Shown here: positions 1-7,821 of the stretch, one piece after another | Position numbering within the stretch: position 1 is the first letter of the stretch | How the letters are laid out: the number at the start of each line of letters is the position of its first letter | Assembly: GCA_020629995.1 (NCBI GenBank) | Contig: JAHDCH010000060.1 | Location: 1-12,234 of the forward strand | DNA from: Pseudaestuariivita sp. | GTDB lineage: Bacteria; Pseudomonadota; Alphaproteobacteria; Rhodobacterales; Rhodobacteraceae | Length of the DNA stretch: 12,234 nucleotides | Direction of reading: 5' to 3' | Position numbers and translations under genes: made by a program | The notes under the pieces: model-generated | The model's input: only the letters and a program-made list of their open reading frames with translations | The model's database searches: none | What the model was told of the DNA's origin: nothing

Positions 1-43
1 CGGTGATCAGAAACAGAACGGGCACGATGAACGGCATGTCCAT
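1..43 (-). CDS. N-terminus of a small membrane protein (partial)
   Basis: Only the first 14 codons lie in the window; the gene runs off the left edge. The reverse strand has an ATG at 43 preceded by AGGAG seven bases upstream (plus-strand ctcct at 51-55), a good Shine-Dalgarno site. The peptide reads MDMPFIVPVLFLIT, which is strongly hydrophobic and looks like the start of an N-terminal transmembrane segment or signal anchor. A second ATG at 37 is possible but less well placed relative to the Shine-Dalgarno. The family cannot be recognised from so little. It is divergent from the downstream permease gene, with 72 bases between the two starts. Confidence 0.55.
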   Translation of the reverse strand, partial: MDMPFIVPVLFLIT

Positions 44-115
44 GGCAAATCTCCTTATCTCGGGTTTGCATGCTCAACGGGTTGCCTGCCGCCCGGGTTC
101 CGCAATGGTGCGCCC

Positions 116-1036
116 ATGACGCCGCCTGCGCCACAGATCACGGCGGCCTCATGGGGCATGCTGGTGCTGCTTGGGCTGATCTGGGGCAGCGCGTTTCTGT
201 CGATGGAAATGGGGCTGAACGGCGTGCCGCCATTCTGGCTGGCGGCCAGCCGCATCCTGCTGGGATCGGCGGTGATGGGCGCGGTAATCTGGTGGCGCGG
301 CAAGCCATTGTTCCAATCCGAGGGTCCCCGTCCATGGGGCGCGCTTCTGGTGATCGGGATGCTCAGCTCGGCGGTGCCGTTTTCGCTGCTGTGCTGGGGG
401 CAGCAATATACGACATCGGGCTTTGCAGGCGTCAGCATGGCCGCGGTCGCGCTTTTCGTGCTGCCGCTGGCGCATGTGATGATCCCCGGCGAAGCCCTGA
501 GCTGGCGCAAAGCGCTGGGGTTCGCGGTGGGGTTTGCCGGCGTCTGCGTCCTGATCGGAGCGCAGGCTTTCGACACAACCGGCGCCGCGCTCGAACCTTA
601 CGGCCGCACGGCCTGCCTGGGCGCGGCGGCCTGCTATGCGCTGTCGTCGGTGCTGATGCGGCGCCTGCCGCCGGTGGATCCTGTGGCGCTGGCGGGCGTT
701 CTTCTGGCGATTGGCGCGATCCTCGCAGTGCCGCTGGCCTGGGCCGTCGAAGGGCCGCCGCCGCTGCCTCGGGGCACATCGCTGATGTGGGTGCTGTACC
801 TGGGCCTGTTCCCCACCGCCATCGCCAACGTTCTGCGCGTCATGCTGGTGCGCAGCGCAGGCCCGGTCTTCATGTCGCTGGTCAATTACATGGTGCCGGT
901 CTGGTCGGTGCTGTTGGGCTGGGCCGTTCTGGCCGAGCCGCTGCCATCTTCGCTGGTGCTGGCGCTGGCATTGATCCTGATCGGGTTGGGGCTCAGCCAG
1001 GGGCGGACGCTGGCCACGCTGCTGCGCCGCCGCTAG
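116..1036 (+). CDS. EamA/DMT-family permease (drug/metabolite transporter superfamily)
   Basis: The 306-residue product is almost entirely hydrophobic with about ten predicted membrane segments: roughly residues 12-30, 38-58, 71-90, 99-118, 130-148, 160-180, 188-210, 222-245, 250-273 and 277-296. That is the two-fold EamA repeat (five plus five helices) at the usual family length of about 300. The early [13 protein letters not shown] and the [15 protein letters not shown] segment in the second half are characteristic. It sits in the inner membrane and probably exports small metabolites, but the substrate cannot be told from sequence. The ATG at 116 has no clear Shine-Dalgarno and no in-frame ATG, GTG or TTG was found just upstream, so the start is the least certain part. 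The stop overlaps that of convergent glmM. Confidence 0.88.
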   Translation: MTPPAPQITAASWGMLVLLGLIWGSAFLSMEMGLNGVPPFWLAASRILLGSAVMGAVIWWRGKPLFQSEGPRPWGALLVIGMLSSAVPFSLLCWGQQYTTSGFAGVSMAAVALFVLPLAHVMIPGEALSWRKALGFAVGFAGVCVLIGAQAFDTTGAALEPYGRTACLGAAACYALSSVLMRRLPPVDPVALAGVLLAIGAILAVPLAWAVEGPPPLPRGTSLMWVLYLGLFPTAIANVLRVMLVRSAGPVFMSLVNYMVPVWSVLLGWAVLAEPLPSSLVLALALILIGLGLSQGRTLATLLRRR

Positions 1037-2376
1037 ACGGCGGACTCGACAGCCTCCACGACACGGTCCACCGCGTCGGTCATCACCGCCTCGTCTTCGC
1101 ATTCGGCCATGACCCGGATCAACGGCTCGGTGCCCGACTTGCGGATCAGAAGCCGGCCCTGCCCGGTCAGCTGCGCCTCGGATGCGGCGATCGCGTCCTT
1201 GACGCTTTTCGCGTCAAGCGGAACCTGCCCCGCCTCGTAGCGCACATTTCGCAGCAATTGCGGAACCGGATCAAAGACCTGCGACAGCTCTGACGCGCGC
1301 CGCCCGGTGCGCACCATTTCGGCCAGAAACTGCAGGCCCGCCATCAGCCCGTCGCCCGTGGTGGCATAGTCGGTCATCACGATATGGCCCGATTGTTCGC
1401 CGCCCAGGTTGAACCCGCCGGCGCGCATCGCTTCAACCACATAGCGATCGCCGACACCGGTGCGGTGCAAGGTCAGGCCACGCCCTTCGAGGAACCGCTC
1501 AAGCCCGAGGTTGGACATCACCGTCGCAACCAGAGTGTTGCCGGCCAGCCGGCCCTCTTCGGCCCAGCGGGCCGCCATCAGGCCCATGAACTGATCGCCA
1601 TTCGCAGGCTGGCCGTTTTCATCAAGGATCAGAATACGGTCGGCATCGCCATCAAGGCACAGGCCCACATCGGCGCCGTGGGCAACAACGGCTTCGGCGG
1701 CCGTCTGCGGTTTGGTCGAACCGCAATCCTCGTTGATGTTGGACCCGTTCGGGGACACGCCCACTGGAATAACTTCGGCGCCCAGCTCCCACAGGACTTC
1801 GGGCGCGGCGCGATAGGCCGCGCCGTTGGCACAATCGACCACCACCTTGATCCCGTCCAGCCGCTGGCCCGCGGGAAAGGTCGACTTGACCCGCTCGACA
1901 TAGCGGAACCGGCCGTCGTCGATCCGCTTGGCGCGGCCGATGTTGCCCGCCTGGACCGGCTCGACGCCTGCGTCGATCAGGGCCTCGATCTCCATCTCGG
2001 CATCGTCCGACAGCTTGAACCCGTCAGGGCCAAAGAACTTGATCCCGTTGTCATGGGCCGGGTTGTGGCTGGCCGAGATCATGATGCCCAGATCGGCGCG
2101 CATCGACGGTGTCAAAAGACCCACCGCCGGGGTTGGCACCGGCCCCAGCAGCAACACGTTCATGCCGGTGCTGGTCAGCCCGGCCGTCAGCGCATTTTCG
2201 AACATGTAGCCTGACAGGCGCGTGTCCTTGCCGATCACGACCCGGTGGGCGTGGCTGCCATCACGGCGAAAGTAGCGCCCCGCCGCAGCCCCGATCCGCA
2301 GAGCCATCTCGGCAGTCATGGGATGCGCATTGGCCAGACCACGTACACCGTCCGTTCCGAAAAATTTACGCGCCAT
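1033..2376 (-). CDS. glmM: Phosphoglucosamine mutase
   Basis: Interconverts glucosamine-6-phosphate and glucosamine-1-phosphate in the cytoplasm, the step before GlmU in UDP-GlcNAc synthesis for peptidoglycan and lipopolysaccharide. The 447-residue protein has the full family signature: [10 protein letters not shown] at 4-13, the phosphoserine loop ISASHNP near 100-106 (Ser103 as the phosphorylated residue), the metal-binding loop DGDADR at 242-247, the sugar-binding GGEQSGH near 325-331 and the phosphate-binding RKSGTEP at 412-418. Length is normal. I chose the ATG at 2376 because GGAG lies six bases upstream; an in-frame ATG at 2391 would add only five residues (MWERP) and would place that GGAG inside the gene. 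The first 11 bases overlap the end of folP, so it is last in a folB-folP-glmM operon and probably translationally coupled. Confidence 0.97.
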   Translation of the reverse strand: MARKFFGTDGVRGLANAHPMTAEMALRIGAAAGRYFRRDGSHAHRVVIGKDTRLSGYMFENALTAGLTSTGMNVLLLGPVPTPAVGLLTPSMRADLGIMISASHNPAHDNGIKFFGPDGFKLSDDAEMEIEALIDAGVEPVQAGNIGRAKRIDDGRFRYVERVKSTFPAGQRLDGIKVVVDCANGAAYRAAPEVLWELGAEVIPVGVSPNGSNINEDCGSTKPQTAAEAVVAHGADVGLCLDGDADRILILDENGQPANGDQFMGLMAARWAEEGRLAGNTLVATVMSNLGLERFLEGRGLTLHRTGVGDRYVVEAMRAGGFNLGGEQSGHIVMTDYATTGDGLMAGLQFLAEMVRTGRRASELSQVFDPVPQLLRNVRYEAGQVPLDAKSVKDAIAASEAQLTGQGRLLIRKSGTEPLIRVMAECEDEAVMTDAVDRVVEAVESAV

Positions 2377-3388
2377 CGGTCGCTCCCACATCTATTGCCC
2401 GCCACAGACGCAGCGCCTGCACCGTATCCTTTACATCATGCACCCGCACCAGCTGCGCCCCTCGTGCAGCCGCACCCAGAGCCACCGCGACCGAGCCGCC
2501 AAGGCGGTCGGCAGGATCAGGGTTGCGCCCGATCTTGCCGATGAACCCCTTGCGCGAAGCGCCCAGCAACACCGGACAGCCCAGCCCGTGGAACAGCGCA
2601 AGCCCGTCCAGCAGCGCCAGATTGTGCGCGATCGTCTTGCCGAACCCGATACCCGGATCGACCAGGATCGCGCCGCGCGGCACGCCCATGCCTTCAAGGT
2701 ACGACACCTGCGCCTCGAGAAAATCGTAGATGTCCAGCAGCACGTTGTCATAGCGCGGGTCGTTCTGCATCGTCTGCGGATCGCCCTGGGCATGCATCAC
2801 GCACACCGGCAAACCACGTGCCGCCGCAAACGGCCCCAGCGCGGGATCAAACGTAAAGCCGGACACGTCGTTGATCAGGCCCGCTCCGGCGTTGACCGCA
2901 GCCTCGGCCACGTCCGTTTTGCGCGTGTCGATCGAAATCGCCACGTCCGTGGCGTGGCGCAAGGCGCGGATCACCGGTTCGGTGCGCGCGATCTCGGCCT
3001 CGACCGGCACCGGCTCGGCCCCAGGGCGGGTGGATTCGCCACCTATGTCGAGTATATCGGCACCGGCCTCGATCATCTGGCGTCCCGCCAGTGTCGCGCG
3101 GGTCGAGCCTGTGTGCTTGCCGCCGTCAGAAAAGCTGTCTGGCGTCACGTTGAGGATGCCCATCACGTTCGTGCGGCCCATGTCCATGCCCGCGAGGCTT
3201 GGGCGCGGCGCGGTCAGCCGCGCGGCCACATCCGGCGGCAGGTCTGCGGCCGGGATGCGCGCAGCGGCGCGCCCGCGTTCGTGCACCACAACATCCGCAA
3301 ACCAAAGCGCCCCGCCGGCAAGCGGCACAGCCGCGTCCGGGCGGTGTCGCCCCGATTGCACCAGGGGTTGAAAATACGCGGCGCTCAC
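2366..3388 (-). CDS. folP: Dihydropteroate synthase
   Basis: Condenses 6-hydroxymethyl-dihydropterin pyrophosphate with p-aminobenzoate to dihydropteroate in the folate pathway; it is the sulfonamide target. In the 340-residue product the DHPS motifs follow in order: [11 protein letters not shown] at 80-90, [11 protein letters not shown] at 114-124, SIDTRK at 152-157, INDVSG at 172-177, [10 protein letters not shown] at 243-252 and GASRKGFIG at 276-284. About 60 residues precede the core ([19 protein letters not shown] and onward). From memory this extension is common in Rhodobacteraceae and is not found in the E. coli enzyme. The start is GTG at 3388, with GGAGG about ten bases upstream in the 21-base gap after folB. 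An internal ATG near codon 68 or 70 would give an E. coli-like length but is less likely. Its 3' end overlaps glmM. Confidence 0.96.
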   Translation of the reverse strand: MSAAYFQPLVQSGRHRPDAAVPLAGGALWFADVVVHERGRAAARIPAADLPPDVAARLTAPRPSLAGMDMGRTNVMGILNVTPDSFSDGGKHTGSTRATLAGRQMIEAGADILDIGGESTRPGAEPVPVEAEIARTEPVIRALRHATDVAISIDTRKTDVAEAAVNAGAGLINDVSGFTFDPALGPFAAARGLPVCVMHAQGDPQTMQNDPRYDNVLLDIYDFLEAQVSYLEGMGVPRGAILVDPGIGFGKTIAHNLALLDGLALFHGLGCPVLLGASRKGFIGKIGRNPDPADRLGGSVAVALGAAARGAQLVRVHDVKDTVQALRLWRAIDVGATDGA

Positions 3389-3409
3389 GGCGTTCGTGCC
3401 CTCCGACCT

Positions 3410-4324
3410 TCAGCCCAGATCCGCAAAGCCGGAGGCAATCTCGACCGGCCGCGCCCCCACAGCCGCAGCGGGCATCCCCACAAAGGTCACGGCCGCCGCA
3501 TCCAGAAAGCCAGCCAGCCAAAGGGTCAGCGCCTCGGGCGAACTGCTGGCCGGGCCATCCACCGTATCAAGAACCAGCTTGGACGGTGCCCAGACACTGA
3601 TCTGACCATTTTTCATGGCCCAGTCCAGCTCGGTCCGGGTGTCGACAACGACACAGCGCGCGTCTCGGGCGGCCAGCATCCACGCGTTCTGTTCCAGCGC
3701 CAAGAGATCGATGCGACGTTGCACCATGGGGTGATCCGCTTGGGGTGCGGGGGTGCGCGGCGCCTCGACACACAGGATCAGCGGCGTGCCTGCGGCCTCG
3801 GCCCGATCCAGCCACGCGCTGAAACCCGGATCGTCCATCGACGCGTTCGACACCAGAACGATGCGGGGCGCCACGGCGGGTTCTTCTTCGGGGGTTGGGG
3901 TCGCTGCGGCGCGCGTGCGCACGATCTCTACCCCCAGAGCGCCGGGGCCGCGATCCAGCTTTTCAATCCGCACAAAGGCGCGCACGGCCTGCGGCTCCAG
4001 CAAGATGCGCTCGGCCACCCGCTCGGCCAGCGTTTCCAGCAAGTTCAGGCGTTCGGCGGCCAGTTCCGCCGCAATTGCTTCGGTCACCCGGTCATAGCTG
4101 AGGATGGTGTCCACATCGTCAATGTCGCGCCCATCGCGCGCGGCAACCTCGACGACAATGTTGAAACAGACCCGCTGGGTTGTGCCGCGTTCAGCCTGAA
4201 AGGCACCGATCTCGACCTCGACGATATGATCGCGCAGCGAGATGCGGTCATGCAGGCCGGCGCCGGCAGTGGCGAAGGACCGGGCCGACGGATGCTCGAA
4301 CGCAAGGGCGATGTCTTGTGTCAT
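3410..4324 (-). CDS. folB: Dihydroneopterin aldolase fused to a C-terminal kinase-like domain
   Basis: Residues about 22-136 form a FolB domain, which cleaves dihydroneopterin to 6-hydroxymethyl-dihydropterin and glycolaldehyde in folate synthesis. Visible marks are DRISLRDHIVEVEIGAFQAE with Glu45, the ILSYDRV segment with Tyr77, ETLAERVAERIL at 97-108 and the C-terminal RIEKLDRGPGALGVEI with Lys122 as the probable catalytic lysine. A Pro/Glu-rich linker (about 137-152) leads to a second domain of about 150 residues. Two segments there resemble the amino acid kinase fold of the MfnE/molybdenum-storage type: RRIDLLALEQNAWMLAA at 203-219, and LVLDTVDGPASSSPEALTLWLAG at 250-272 read as its nucleotide-side loop and helix (split here as LVLDTVDGPASSS then PEALTLWLAG). 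The expected Gly-rich phosphate loops are missing, so it may be inactive. The total of 304 residues is over twice a usual FolB (about 120). First gene of the folB-folP-glmM operon. Confidence 0.88.
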   Translation of the reverse strand: MTQDIALAFEHPSARSFATAGAGLHDRISLRDHIVEVEIGAFQAERGTTQRVCFNIVVEVAARDGRDIDDVDTILSYDRVTEAIAAELAAERLNLLETLAERVAERILLEPQAVRAFVRIEKLDRGPGALGVEIVRTRAAATPTPEEEPAVAPRIVLVSNASMDDPGFSAWLDRAEAAGTPLILCVEAPRTPAPQADHPMVQRRIDLLALEQNAWMLAARDARCVVVDTRTELDWAMKNGQISVWAPSKLVLDTVDGPASSSPEALTLWLAGFLDAAAVTFVGMPAAAVGARPVEIASGFADLG

Positions 4325-4393
4325 GTGTCCCCATTTCCTTTGCCCCGGGTATACGAAGACCGGGCGTCAAAGGCACGGGGAAATTGCCGGACG

Positions 4394-4412
4394 CCGCGCC
4401 CCGGGGGCGCGG
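4394..4412 (-). terminator. Possible terminator hairpin after the cell-wall hydrolase gene
   Basis: A perfect inverted repeat, CCGCGCCCC then one G then GGGGCGCGG, begins on the base immediately after the hydrolase stop codon on the minus strand. The real loop would use some inner pairs. The following minus-strand sequence has only a short AATTT about ten bases later, not a proper T-run, so termination may be weak or factor-dependent. It lies between the hydrolase gene and the downstream folB gene and would separate their transcripts if active. Confidence 0.35.
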
Positions 4413-5060
4413 TCAGCCGCGGCGGTAAAAGACGTGAACGCCGATCTTGGCCGTGCGTTTGAACACGCGCGCCCATTTCGGGCTGACTGCGGTGGTGTGA
4501 TAGAAGGTTGCGCCGCCCGTCAGAGGCCGCTTGGCGCCGTCCAGGATCGCGCGCGCAACCTTGCCCACACGGACAAAGGCGCGTGGTTCGCTGATGTTTT
4601 CGGGCAGCCCATCGCAGGTGTAGGTGAACTGGCACGCATATTTGCGACCGGTGCCCTGGTTGATGACCTTGCAGAACGTGTCCGGAAAGCGTTTGGAATC
4701 GACGCGATTGGCAATGACTTCGGCAACCGCAAACTGACCTTTCAGCGTTTCGCCGCGCGCCTCAAAGTACAGCGCTTCGGCCAGACAGCGCCATTCCGGG
4801 CCGCCGGTTGCCTTGGGCTGTGCGGCAAGCCAGTCGGCGGTGTAGCTGACGGTGGTACGACCGGTGTTGGCCATCAGGTCTTCGGGGCGCTGGCGCGGCG
4901 TGATCAGCGCCGCGAGCCTTTGCGCGGATTGCGCGACAAGCACGCGTGTCTCAAGAGCCACAAGCTGGTCGATCTGCCGGCTGCTGATATCCTGCGCCGC
5001 TGCAAGCGACGGGAAAGCGAGGGCGCAGGCCAAAGCCATCTTAACGAAAAAGTCACGCAT
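4413..5060 (-). CDS. Secreted SleB-type cell wall hydrolase
   Basis: The 215-residue product starts with a signal peptide (hydrophobic core about 6-21, probable cleavage after the Ala run at 20-22 before QD), so it is exported to the periplasm. Residues about 92-213 match the Hydrolase_2 (SleB/CwlJ) family: LAEALYFEARGE at 93-104 with the probable catalytic Glu, AVAEVIANRV at 111-120, CQFTYTCDG at 143-151 and TFYHTTAVSPKWA at 185-197. Family members in spore formers are lytic enzymes of the germinating cortex; in alphaproteobacteria they are taken to remodel peptidoglycan, with the exact bond uncertain. Residues 23-90 are a less conserved spacer. The ATG at 5060 has a GGGGGA element upstream, in the loop of a small hairpin. 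It probably has its own transcript, being 148 bases from the PPDK-family gene. Confidence 0.87.
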   Translation of the reverse strand: MRDFFVKMALACALAFPSLAAAQDISSRQIDQLVALETRVLVAQSAQRLAALITPRQRPEDLMANTGRTTVSYTADWLAAQPKATGGPEWRCLAEALYFEARGETLKGQFAVAEVIANRVDSKRFPDTFCKVINQGTGRKYACQFTYTCDGLPENISEPRAFVRVGKVARAILDGAKRPLTGGATFYHTTAVSPKWARVFKRTAKIGVHVFYRRG

Positions 5061-5064
5061 TCTG

Positions 5065-5080
5065 ACGGTCCCCCAACCGT
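5065..5080 (-). promoter_or_regulatory. Hairpin presenting the ribosome-binding G-run of the hydrolase gene
   Basis: On the minus strand ACGGT TGGGGG ACCGT forms a five-base-pair stem with a six-base loop, ending four bases before the hydrolase ATG. The loop is the only purine-rich Shine-Dalgarno candidate for that gene. If the stem forms in the mRNA it would constrain ribosome access. This is a sequence observation; function is inferred. Confidence 0.35.
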
Positions 5081-5099
5081 TTCTTGGCAGGCATCACGC

Positions 5100-5119
5100 G
5101 GAGGTACACCAAAACCTCC
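5100..5119 (-). repeat. GGAGGT/ACCTCC inverted repeat between the PPDK-family and hydrolase genes
   Basis: A six-base-pair stem (GGAGGT and ACCTCC) around an eight-base loop lies in the 148-base gap (5061-5208) between the PPDK-family gene and the hydrolase gene. No T-run follows on either strand, so it is a weak terminator candidate for the PPDK-family gene. The same gap holds a GCGGC-atcaa-GCCGC stem. I see no clear promoter there for the hydrolase. Confidence 0.25.
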
Positions 5120-5208
5120 CTGCGCGCCAGCGGGCGGGTCCCGGCCGGTAGGCGGCTTGATGCCGCAGCGCAGCGCATGCACCCATGTTGTAGCAGCTGA
5201 TGATGCTT

Positions 5209-7749
5209 CTACACGATCTTGCGCGAAACTGCCAGCTGCGCTGCAGCAAGACGCGCAACCGGCACCCGGAAGGGTGAACAGGACACATAGTCGAATCCGG
5301 CGTCACGGAAGAAGGCAATTGATTCGGGCGATCCGGCATGTTCGCCGCAGATCGACAGCGTCACGTCAGGACGCGCCCGGCGGCCCCGTTCTGCGGCGAT
5401 CGACAACAGCTCGCCCACACCCTCGCGGTCCAGCGTGTGGAACGGGTCTTCGGGGAACACGCCCTGCTGGACATAATCGCCCATGAACCGCCCCGCATCG
5501 TCGCGCGACAGGCCATAGGTCATCTGCGTCAGGTCGTTGGTGCCAAAGGACATAAAGGCGCAATGCTGGGCGATCTCCTCGGACCGGAGCGCCGCGCGCG
5601 GCGTTTCGACCATCACGCCCAGCTTGTAGTCAAACTCGGCCCCGGTGCGGGTGCGCACGCTGGCGGCAACGGCGTCGATCCGGGACTTGACCAGCTCGAC
5701 TTCGCGCCGTGCGGTGACAAGGGGGATCATGATCTCGGGCACGACCCCTGCCCCGTCCTGCTGCGCGGCGACGGCCGCTTCAAAGATGGCGCGGGCCTGC
5801 ATGTCATAGATCTCGGGCACTGCGATCCCGAGGCGCACGCCGCGCATGCCCAGCATCGGGTTGTATTCGGTCAGTGCCTCGACGCGGTAGGTGATTTCCG
5901 AAAGCGGGCGGTCCAGCGCTTCGGCCAGCGCGCGGTGACCAGCCTTGTCGGCGGGCAGGAATTCGTGCAGCGGCGGGTCCAGAAGGCGGATGCAGACCGG
6001 CTTGCCCGCCATGATGCGGAACAGGCGGGTAAAGTCCTTGCGCTGCATTGGCAGCAGGCGGTCCAGCGCGGCGCGCCGATCTTCCGAAGTGTCGGCAAAG
6101 ATCATCTCGCGCATGACCGTCAGGCGGCCTTCTTCAAAGAACATGTGCTCGGTTCGGCACAGGCCGATGCCGTCAGCCTTGAACGTGCGCGCGGTCTTGG
6201 CATCCTCGGGCGTGTCGGCATTGGCGCGCACGGCCATGTCGCGCACGTCGTCGGCCCAGCCCAGCAAGGTCTGGAACGCATCGTCCAGCGCCGGTTCGAC
6301 AAGGGTCGGTGCGCCCAGCAGCACCTCTCCGCTGCTGCCGTCCACGGTGATGATGTCGCCTTCACGGACGATCCGTCCATCTGGCGCGACCAGTTGTTTG
6401 CGCCGGGTCTGGAACCGCATCTGCGACGCGCCCACCACGCACGGCAGGCCAAGCCCGCGCCCGATCACGGCGGCGTGGCTGGTGTTGCCCCCCCTCTCGG
6501 TCAGGACGGCAACAGCGGCGTGCATGCCGCGGATATCCTCGGGCGCGGTTTCGCGACGCACGAGGATACAGGCCTCGTCCCGCGCCGCGGCGGCCTGCGC
6601 GGCAGCGGCGGTAAAGACAACCATGCCCGTGGCGGCACCCGGGCTGGCCGCAACGCCCCGCCCCAGCAGATCGCGCGCCGCGCCCGGGGCCACCTGGCGG
6701 TGCAACAATTCAGACAACGCGCGGGGGTCGACGCGGGTCAGCGCCTCTTCGCGCGGGATGATGCCATCCTCGGCCAACCGCACGGCAATCCGGACAGCCG
6801 CCCGGTTGGACCGCGGCACGCGCACACCATCGAGGATAAAGACCTCGCCATCCTGAATGGTGAATTCGGCCTGCATTTCCTCGCGCAGGCGGTGGCGCAT
6901 CAGTTCGGAATGCCGCTTGAGCGCATCCCACGCCTCGGGCAGCGCTTCTTCCAGCGAGGGGCCGCGCGCATCCTTTTCCAGGAACAGAACATCCGCCTCG
7001 GCATCCAGCGCCTCTCGCCCCTGGCTGCGGCCCAGATAGCGCCCGGTGATCTGCGGTGTGCCGGTTTCGGCATCGACCAGCTGCATCACCCCCGACCCGC
7101 TGTTGCCTGGGCCCATGCCCAGCGTCATTTGCTGCACGATCAGCCCCAGCCCCGCGTCTGCCGGGGCGCCCTTGGCCTGCCGCAGCAGGCGCGCTGTCGT
7201 TCCCTGCCAGGCACGCGCCATCGACCGCAGCACGCCTGTCAGCTGCGCGCCGGGGTCCTGCGGGAACGGCTCTTCCATCTCGTCTTCGTAGGCGGCCAGC
7301 GCGGCGCGCAGCCCCTCTTGCGGCGTTGCGCCATCGGCTGCGTCAAAGGCATCGGCATCCAGCCGCGCCACATGCACCGCGTAGGTCTGGACGAACCTCA
7401 GATACAAGCCCGCAGCGGTGTCGTCGCCCAGTTCAGCCGCCAGCGCGGCGCGGCGCGCGTCGTTCATGCCGACATTCATGATCGCGCCCGGCCCGCCCCA
7501 ATCGGGGTCCTCGGACGACGGGCGCACGCAAACCAGAACGCCGTCATCAAATTGCGACAGGATCAGGCTGGCGTCGGGCACACGCCCTTCGGCAATGCCC
7601 AGCACCGTGTCAAAGCTGAGCACCACGGTCCGCGGCACCGGCAAATCAAGCCGCACCAGCCGCTGAAGGCATTTCGCGCGCCCCCCATGCGAGGCAACCG
7701 CAATGGGCGCTGTGGGTGTCACCAGCGTGATGTCAGGAGCCTGGGGCAT
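5209..7749 (-). CDS. ppdK: Pyruvate phosphate dikinase family protein (PEP-utilising enzyme)
   Basis: PPDK reversibly makes phosphoenolpyruvate, AMP and pyrophosphate from pyruvate, ATP and phosphate. The 846-residue product has the three-domain layout at near-normal length (about 870-890). The ATP-grasp half runs to about residue 335. The swivelling phosphohistidine domain has ETAPEDIRGMHAA at 400-412 and GGNTSHAAVIGRGLG at 420-434, with His425. The PEP/pyruvate barrel carries GLCRTEHMFF at 529-538, GMRGVRLG at 634-641, FGTNDLTQMTYGLSRDD at 735-751 and CGEHAGSP with Cys801. The catalytic C-terminal half is canonical; the ATP-grasp half is diverged (LDGVR near 306-310 where LQTR is usual). 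The ATG at 7749 has AGGA seven bases upstream. The ATG at 7782 has no Shine-Dalgarno and lies in a hairpin. It follows glyS by 72 bases and is probably in its operon. Confidence 0.92.
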   Translation of the reverse strand: MPQAPDITLVTPTAPIAVASHGGRAKCLQRLVRLDLPVPRTVVLSFDTVLGIAEGRVPDASLILSQFDDGVLVCVRPSSEDPDWGGPGAIMNVGMNDARRAALAAELGDDTAAGLYLRFVQTYAVHVARLDADAFDAADGATPQEGLRAALAAYEDEMEEPFPQDPGAQLTGVLRSMARAWQGTTARLLRQAKGAPADAGLGLIVQQMTLGMGPGNSGSGVMQLVDAETGTPQITGRYLGRSQGREALDAEADVLFLEKDARGPSLEEALPEAWDALKRHSELMRHRLREEMQAEFTIQDGEVFILDGVRVPRSNRAAVRIAVRLAEDGIIPREEALTRVDPRALSELLHRQVAPGAARDLLGRGVAASPGAATGMVVFTAAAAQAAAARDEACILVRRETAPEDIRGMHAAVAVLTERGGNTSHAAVIGRGLGLPCVVGASQMRFQTRRKQLVAPDGRIVREGDIITVDGSSGEVLLGAPTLVEPALDDAFQTLLGWADDVRDMAVRANADTPEDAKTARTFKADGIGLCRTEHMFFEEGRLTVMREMIFADTSEDRRAALDRLLPMQRKDFTRLFRIMAGKPVCIRLLDPPLHEFLPADKAGHRALAEALDRPLSEITYRVEALTEYNPMLGMRGVRLGIAVPEIYDMQARAIFEAAVAAQQDGAGVVPEIMIPLVTARREVELVKSRIDAVAASVRTRTGAEFDYKLGVMVETPRAALRSEEIAQHCAFMSFGTNDLTQMTYGLSRDDAGRFMGDYVQQGVFPEDPFHTLDREGVGELLSIAAERGRRARPDVTLSICGEHAGSPESIAFFRDAGFDYVSCSPFRVPVARLAAAQLAVSRKIV

Positions 7750-7765
7750 CGCACATTCCTTTCGC

Positions 7766-7790
7766 AGGCGCAGCATAGACATGCGCGCCT
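7766..7790 (-). promoter_or_regulatory. Intercistronic hairpin just upstream of the PPDK-family gene
   Basis: On the minus strand AGGCGC GCAT, loop GTCT, ATGC T GCGCCT makes a ten-base-pair stem with one bulged T and a four-base loop. It lies in the 72-base gap between the glyS stop and the PPDK-family start, ending 16 bases before the ATG and just upstream of the AAAGGA site. There is no following T-run, so it is not a classical terminator. It could act in mRNA processing or in setting expression of the downstream gene relative to glyS. Confidence 0.45.
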
Positions 7791-7821
7791 GTCAGGCAAG
7801 GATTACGATACGGTAAAAGCC

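Noticed and set aside
4347..4370. A folB promoter from TTGACG and GTATAC upstream of 4324
   Set aside because: On the minus strand TTGACG and TATACC are only 11 bases apart, too close for a sigma-70 promoter, and no better pairing was seen.
2318..4462. A 714-codon plus-strand frame opposite folP and folB
   Set aside because: It has the same Arg/His-rich shadow composition and covers folP and folB, whose motifs are clear.
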